In this document: piece by piece, positions 57,401 to 64,000 of the stretch
Numbering within the stretch: the stretch's first letter is position 1
Layout of the letters: the number at the start of each line of letters is the position of its first letter
Assembly: GCA_036346395.1 (NCBI GenBank)
Contig: CM070599.1
Coordinates: forward strand, 21,753,232 to 21,817,231
Direction: 5' to 3'
DNA: 64,000 bases
Origin: Hsuehochloa calcarea
Taxonomy: Eukaryota; Streptophyta; Magnoliopsida; Poales; Poaceae
Translations under genes and position numbers: made by a program
The notes under the pieces: generated by a model
What the model saw: only the letters and a program-made list of their open reading frames with translations
Told to the model about the DNA's origin: nothing
The model's database searches: none

Positions 57401-60400
57401 TCAGTTAAGCAAATGAAATGCTACTAGTTGATCATCCTATTACTTAAACTCATCCTGTTAAACTATCCATTAGTTAAGCCTGTACTTGCCAACTGCAAGG
57501 TTCTCTCACTGATCAACATTGCTACATAATCAACTAACTTGATTCAGTCATTAATGAAACTAGTCATTATGCAATTGTTAACTGAGATATTCAACACTAT
57601 GAACTCTGGTCAACCTTAAGCGCTTATTTCCAAGGAACTTGGATCACTGAAAGTTTCTTTCTGACAATTGAACCTCTAGTAGCTAAGTAATTTACTAACA
57701 GTTTCTAAATAGCTAACTAATTATCTAATTAACAACTACTAATCAGTTTTCTAACCAATTGTAGGTGTGATCTACAGTTGTTTTAACATAACCTCTTATT
57801 TTATTAAACATTATCCATTTTTATCATCCTCCTATTACTGAACTTATTTCTTGATTAACTTCACTTAGGTATATCATTTGCTATTGGAATACTTACTAGC
57901 TAATTAGCAAACTAACATATCCGAACTAGTTTAGTTAAAGGGAGTATATGGTAATTAAAACCTACTTCAACAATTTACCTAAATCCTTGATTAATAATGC
58001 AATTGTCATCTGCTCATACACACCACATGCACTGCTAGTTAGATACAACACCTGTGGGCCCTACTCAGTTAGCTTTATGCTTTTTCATACTTCCATATTA
58101 GAACCTTCTTTTAATGCTAAATGATGTTAGTATACCAATACATTCAACTAACCTCTAATTACCTTGAACCATTCACTCGACTACCTGAGTTCCTTTACTA
58201 GTTATACAATTAACAAGCTACTACTATGCTTAATCTAACTACAACTAGTTCAATATGGAATTGGCTAATTGAGATGCCACTAATCAAATACTCTACGACT
58301 TAATTTCTAATTAACTTTTCTAATTACTCTCCTATTCCAATGGCCCATTATCAGCTACCAGTATTAGCTACCTAACTCAATGCAATCTCTAGTAAAAGAT
58401 GTATCCTACTTCTCTCGAATGTTTTGAATATAACTTGTACATTACAATTTTTGTTGGAATTGAATATCTCAACTCCCATCTCTCAATCTCTATCACAGAG
58501 ATGTATACACACGCATGTAATGAACTCCCGTACACACGTATGGGAGTAGCGGACTTACTCCAACCAACTCACTTAACTTTCTCATTCATTGTCAAGTGCT
58601 ACTTATACAGGAGAACCACTCATCCTGGAGACTATGCCCACTCACCCAAGTATCTCATGTGCATGCACTACTAGCAGCCTCAAGGCCCTCAACTAGCAGC
58701 TCCTGCATGCACGCACATGACTCGTTCTCATGCAGACTCGAATGCGCATGACCATAATTGCCTTGACCGGTTCTTGCGCCACTAACCAGCTACTACTCCT
58801 CGTGACTAGCTAGCTACATGCAACACGATTAAGTAACACACTACTAATCACTCCCTCTTAACATGCAGGTCCATGTCTCAATGACCGGCTAATCACCATG
58901 CTTGCACATCACATGCAACTCACTAAATTAAATACACTACTATGACAAGATTATTTTCAACAGTTTTTAACTCAACTAATTATTCAATTAAACTCTAACC
59001 ATTCTTGATTAGCCCCTAGTCCATATAACTACATCTTGTAACTGGACATCTATTAGCTAAGTAGCTTACTAACAGAACCTAATTAACCATTAAAGGGCGA
59101 GAGTCCACTAACATTCACCTTAGCACACGTACATACACTAAGAACCACACAGGAATAGAGGGTCACTGACAGCCACTGGATCACACCCACTGACTGTTAC
59201 TGTCCGAAAATACAACTTATCAATTGAGTATTAATAAACTAACTAATCTTCTAATGTCTTTTAGGCTAATTAATTAAATTAGTCACTGGGGGGAGGCACT
59301 GTCATATGCTTACTAGATGATAACAACCCACTGGAAATTTCTAACTAATATTGTCTTTGCAATTTACTCTGCAAAATACTTACTAGCCATTTTCCATTAG
59401 CCCACAACTCTACTTAATCTAACCTTACTACAATTGAATTTCTCTAGTGCTTTCTATTCACTGATGGAGCTACTTTGCATGTCTTCTCTTTGGACAAAAC
59501 AGAGCACCCAGGGGTGCTCACGGGTGCTGCTCGCCACCGGCGAGCCAGTTCACGACAGTGGTCATAAACATAAAAATTGGAACCGCGAGGCTGAGGCGAC
59601 CCTGAGGGCAGTGACGACGCAGCCGTGGGTGGTCGAACGATGGTGTACGGCGGACGAACTTAGAGGAGAAATGGAGCAGAGCGCACCAGTGAGGGAGGAG
59701 GGGATTTCGTGCCAGCATGAGCATGAGGGGGTGGTAGGAACTCACCGACGTTGTTGCTGGTGGAGGAGAGTAGCCGTAGAGGGCTGGCGGTGGGAGCCGG
59801 CGGCGGCGCAAGCGGCTTGCTGCGGTGGCGACGCTGAGGAGGTGAAGAGCTTGAATCGGTGGCTGGGGAAGGTCGAGGGAGGCAAGGCGAAGCTCCAGGT
59901 GCGAAGAATTGTCCGGGGAATCACCGGAGGAAGCGTGGCGGTGGAAACGACAGTGTTGGCCAACTTTGGGGAAAACGGAGCCGGCGACGACGTTCCTGTG
60001 GATGCAAACCAAAATTGAGTGATTGGTTATGAGGAGGGGAGGTTGGAACATGATTTAACACGAGTAGATGGGGCAGAAAGGCCTTGGGTTGGCCGGAACG
60101 TTGATGCCAAGGCGACGGCCGGTGCAGATGAAGTTGGAGCTCACGCTCACTTTGGGTATTCTTCTTGGTGAAGATGAGACGGGAGGGGCGGGGGACAACA
60201 GGGAAGGCGATGGGGAGCTCGGGTTGGCCATTTATAGGCAAGGGTGGAGTGGCCGACGTTGGCTCGGCCAGCACTGGCAGGCGAGGCGGGATGGGCGTGA
60301 CAATGCTCGGCGGTAAACTCGACGGGTTGGCAGCGCGTGGTTGCATGATGGTTCATAATTTAATATTTGTTAAATAATTTTAATCGGCTTTTGAACATTC

Positions 60401-60666
60401 GGAAAATTATGCTACGAATAGGTCTCTGATTCTATTGCTTTTATAATTAGATTTTGAATAAACTTAAAGTATTGCCCTTTTATTTTGCCTTTGCAATTTC
60501 TTATATTTGGGTTTATGTTTCAAGGTTTCTGTTTTACAACCGAGCTGACCATAGAAATGCATATCAAATAACTCATAACTACGACAGTACAAGGATGACA
60601 ATAGATATCACATAAAAATTTGAAAAATCATGTATTTTTATATTCGAGTACTTTTGGGATGTTACA
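54471..60666 (-). repeat. Long gypsy-type LTR, minus orientation (candidate 5' LTR)
   Basis: Minus-strand start TGTAACATCCC at 60666, promoter TATAAA at 60231-60236, GC-rich U3/R region (59500-60320). The conserved blocks equivalent to gggtaaag...gtac (about 55290) and actcacgagtacagttg (about 54880) lie near the end at 54471, next to the PBS. No PPT adjoins 60666, as expected for a 5' LTR. At 6.2 kb it is very long; the AT-rich 57000-59450 part may be an internal expansion or insertion. The frames at 59434-60377 lie in the GC-rich part and show no domain. Confidence 0.5.
60231..60236 (-). promoter_or_regulatory. TATA box of the minus-strand gypsy LTR
   Basis: TATAAA on the minus strand in gcctataaatggcca, 430 bp after the LTR start; typical spacing for a U3 promoter. 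Confidence 0.55.
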
Positions 60667-62220
60667 TATTATCACTCAAGGTGAGTATGTTTGTAAAGAA
60701 CTACAATTGTTCACTGTTTATGTTATTTTAGAGCAAATATTAGTGAAAAATAATTTTGATATGCACATGTTTCAAGTAGAGAATTCAGACTACATTTATT
60801 TGAGTGTTGAGAGTGAGTTGTGTGCTAATTCCTTGCATAAATTTTTGACATAACCAGAAATTAAACCTGACTCTCCCGTTTTAATTTCAAGTCCATGTGC
60901 TGAAATAAATGCTTTTGATTCTATCAATGTGCAATTGACCCATGCTAGCGATGAGCTGAATGAGATTTCTTCTTCGAACACTTTAGGTTATATTGAGATT
61001 GATCATCTTTGCGAACTGAATTGTTTAGAGAAGAAGTTATTAGATATTCCCAATTGGCTTTTATCGTTTCATTATAAATTTTACCTAATAGGCGAGTATG
61101 ATGAAAAGGCAAATTACATGGTTCATATAATTTGCATAGCTTCAGAACTCGAATGTTCAACTTTGGAGAAGGAACACTGTCATGTAGAGGAAACTAATGG
61201 CACTAACCTTTATATTTCTAGTTCATCTAGTGTTATTTGCGAGGTACAGGAAATTTCTCAAGAAGGGGAGCGTTGTGGGCTGCTTCCATACACAACTATT
61301 GCTCCATTTACGTCGAAAAGAATTTACCTCTCATTGAGATCATCAATATCAAGGAAGACTTCTCTAAAATTTCTTTTGATTCAGTTATCTACTTAGACAA
61401 ATTTTCTACACCTGTGAATTTATATATTGTCCAGCAAAGCATTATTGATGAAGATCCTTTCAAATTGTTGTTCAAAAGAAAGTATGACAAATACAAAGTC
61501 AACTTGCTGGGAGAATACGATGAGAATGAATTTTATGTGTCTCATGTTTGCATTGAAAGTTCTATAGTGTTGTCCTACACTTGTCATCATGTGAATAGGT
61601 CACAATCCAATACCCTATTTTCTAAAGAAGGGGAGCCGGACGAGACATATACATATATAGTTTCAACACCATCCAATGAGAATAGTTCCTATCAAGTACA
61701 CTCATTTCAAAGAGGTTTTACTTTGTTTGATAAAAAACTTATGATATTACATAATGAGAATTCGTTGCATCCTTTGTCATGTACCGATATTTATGATCAA
61801 GATCATGCAATACATGAGGCTGCATATCTGTTAAAATCGAGGATGGTTTTTTTTATCAAGAAGGGGAGGATGATGTGACCATGCAACATCATCATACGAC
61901 CATAGCTCCTAAGATTGAACAAAAGGTGAATTCATTCCTTCAGTTTTAATTTGTTTTAAATGAGAATATGATGCTACCTAATAATGAAAATGTATACTTG
62001 TGCAGCTATACAAGGGGAAATGCATCAACACTACGCGCTCGTGGTTGGGGTCCACCTAAAGGGAAGCCGACCCGCACATCAAGACCAAGTCAACACCTTC
62101 CCCAACTCTTCTTCGGGTCACCACGTCACTTTTTGTCTAAGTCAAGCAAGAGTTCAAGTTGTACACGTTCTGGAATCCAATTTGGCCTCATAAGCTTTGA
62201 TTAGTTAGCTCTTTCTAGGT
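60667..62220 (+). pseudogene. Gypsy pol-end / spacer relic with internal duplication
   Basis: Two long frames, 60929-61396 and 61237-61878, share a motif: FYLIGEYDEKANYMVHIICI (about 61078-61137) and VNLLGEYDENEFYVSHVCI (about 61498-61557). The DNA phrase aagaaggggag recurs at about 61260, 61625 and 61857. In the shifted frame the last reads FYQEGEDDVTMQ, like the acidic spacer that ends pol in grass gypsy elements. The frames are broken by stops, and no RT or integrase motif is present. The exact family is not recognised. Confidence 0.45.
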
Positions 62221-62399
62221 TAGGATCCGCAACATTGACTAGTACTTTGAGTAAATTTTCAACTTGCATTTATCGATTTGATTGTTGCTAATCCTTGCTA
62301 CCAAGTTGAAGCCTGTCTGAGCTCCACCTACTACCATAGTATAGGTACCAGTTGCTTGCAATTGCTTTGTTAATCTTCGGAGAGCGTTTGACACCGACA

Positions 62400-63190
62400 C
62401 TAGTTGCCGGTCACCACCTGTTTTGTTTGGTATGAACTGGTAAGAACTTGGTATAAGCTTGAGTGTGAGCGACTTTTGAACATTCAGATCCTAGTAGTTG
62501 ATAGGAACATATACTTGTAATTTTTTTTCTTGTTTTCTATTAACTATGACAGGTTCACGGGATGAGTACAACATAAATCCACGTCTTCTTCGATCCATTG
62601 CACGGGAGTACAAGAAAGTCTGCGAGGAAGATGCACACTTGAGACAAGATTCTCCACCACGGGAGGTACATGATCGTGATAGTACGCTGGTAAAACTAAA
62701 CTCATTGTGTTTTTTTTTCGGGAAATATGATCCTAATGCTTATCTTACATGGGAATTAGTCAGTACAACAATTATTTACATGCCATGAAATTCCCGATGA
62801 TCATAAAGTTAGGGTGGTTACCCGTGAGTTTACTAATTTTGCATCTATTTGGTGGAGTGAATATTGTCGTATCAATCAGAACATACCTAGAACTTGGAAT
62901 GTTTCGAAGTGAGCAATGAGATATAGATTTGTACCTTCATATCTTTCTCGTAATTTGCTTAATAAATTATAACACTTAAGACAAGGTCGTAGTTCTGTAG
63001 AGGACTATTATAACGAATTGCAAACTAGTTTGTTGTGTTGTGATTTAGATCAAACTGAAGATGCTAAGATAGCTAGATTTTGGGAAGGTTTAAACCGTGA
63101 AATTCAAGACATTCTTGATTATAAAGAATACAATTATATCACTCGCTTGTTTTGTCTTGCTTGCAAAGCTGAAAAGGAAGTACAGGGATA
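62400..63190 (+). pseudogene. Gypsy leader and broken gag, second copy
   Basis: The leader (aagaacttggtataagcttg, gatcctagtagttgatagga) parallels 44980-45110. Then ATG 62546 (MTGSRDEYNINPRLLRS, with an extension at 62498) leads to FFFGKYDPNAYLTWE. Frameshifted continuation (ATSIWWSEY-like; YKEYNYITRLFCLACKAEKEVQG near 63118-63190) follows the gypsy gag pattern. Several indels kill the frame. It ends where another LTR begins. Confidence 0.75.
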
Positions 63191-63275
63191 ACAATCCAAC
63201 ACTAGTCGCACACTTTCATCTACTTCCACTACGCCTTCATGTGTACATGAAACAAACAAACGCATGGGACACACC

Positions 63276-64000
63276 TGTCGGGACCCAAAAATGTGTATAC
63301 TTCACTAGTCCAGGATCACGCTAGTGCACACAGTATCAACACAGATGAATATCGATCCACACAAGATGATTAATAGAATAAATGACTAATTTTAATAGCA
63401 GATAATGGTTTTGACCTTATGGTCGAGTTTATATTTATTAAGCCTCGCGGGGCTGACAATAAATAAAATAGCAATAGTGGAACAAAAGTAAACTCCAGTG
63501 GAATCCCATCAATTCACCACAGGCAACCGACTGGGCTCCTCAAATGCAGGCGAAGACTCCTCCACTTCTGTTGATTATTTGAAGCAAGCATGAATACACA
63601 ACCGTACTTGCAAGTCATACTACATAATGTAATTTATAGATGATGACTTATTCCAAATGAATGGCTTCTATGGTTAGTTTGCATAAAGCAACATTTGCAA
63701 TTGAATATGAATAATAGATTGAAAACAATATTTAAAACAAACAAGCAATAATATTTTGGCATTTGTTTTCACAAAGGACACACAGTCTAAACAAGTTATC
63801 ACACAACCATATGACTTAGATCACACAGCTCCCTTCCCAAAATTTTTTAAATGAAAATCTACCCCTCGTGTGAAATCCCCGAGCACGTCCATGACTGCGG
63901 ACGCAACTATTCGAATAGATTAATTAACACTCTGCAGAGGTTGTATACTTTACCCACACGATATAATTAGTGTAGCTAGCACTAATCATAACAAAAGCTT
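63276..64000 (-). repeat. End of another gypsy-type LTR, minus orientation, runs out of window
   Basis: The plus-strand boundary TGTCGGGACCC (minus-strand end GGGTCCCGACA) parallels 54471. It shares block order with it: aatacacaaccgtacttgcaagtcat (about 63590) and ctctgcag-ggttgtatactttaccc (about 63930). No PBS is seen to the left, so it is a solo LTR, or truncated, or its interior was replaced. Confidence 0.6.

Noticed and set aside
59434..60377. ORFs of up to 194 codons on both strands
   Set aside because: They fall in the GC-rich U3/R part of a gypsy LTR with a minus-strand TATA box; no domain or conserved start.

Overview
This window is plant nuclear DNA, most likely from a grass close to rice (Oryza). 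The evidence is split genes with GT-AG introns, a GC-rich first exon in one gene, grass-type CACTA and hAT termini, and nested LTR retrotransposons with TATAAATAG promoters. It is a repeat-dominated region. I can support only two apparently functional host genes. They are a NIPA-type magnesium transporter (plus strand, 8 coding exons, about 5.06-9.64 kb) and a U-box/ARM-repeat protein (minus strand, 2 exons, 33.46-36.32 kb). Nothing in the sequence links their functions. Each is flanked or invaded by transposons.

Layout. 1-2.45 kb is the 3' end and LTR of a Ty1/copia element. 2.45-3.7 kb is LTR debris and gene-poor DNA. 3.8-10.2 kb is the NIPA gene, with a 657-bp hAT derivative in one intron. 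10.19-14.41 kb is a larger hAT element with a wrecked DUF659-type transposase and a perfect 8-bp target duplication. 16.1-32.5 kb is a nest. A CACTA-type terminus abuts a broken RRM-like gene. That gene is split by a gypsy-type LTR (termini TGTGAC/GTCACA), and the LTR is itself split by an 11.0-kb copia element with a perfect CGGCT duplication. 33.4-36.9 kb is the U-box gene.

36.9-42.6 kb holds a minisatellite built on TGAAACTT, a fragment that looks like a chloroplast transit peptide, a possible Helitron 5' end, an 829-bp TRIM-like miniature retrotransposon, and unassigned low-complexity DNA. 42.8-46.4 kb holds copia gag and gypsy LTR/leader/gag remnants. 46.4-60.7 kb is a minus-strand gypsy framework (PPT near 46.45 kb, PBS near 54.46 kb, long LTR 54.47-60.67 kb). 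Inside it lie two related LTRs in head-to-head orientation, and one of these contains a solo copia-type LTR. 60.7-64 kb holds gypsy pol-end, leader and gag remnants and one more LTR end.

The retroelement reading frames are heavily frameshifted, so most are relics. I found no CRISPR arrays, bacterial operons, rRNA genes or convincing tRNA genes. The most unusual signals are: clustered near-palindromes in two different LTR families; a head-to-head LTR pair able to form a long hairpin; the TRIM-like element; a Cys-pair/coiled-coil gag; a telomere-like tract inside an LTR; and a gene whose two halves still join in frame across a 15-kb nested insertion.
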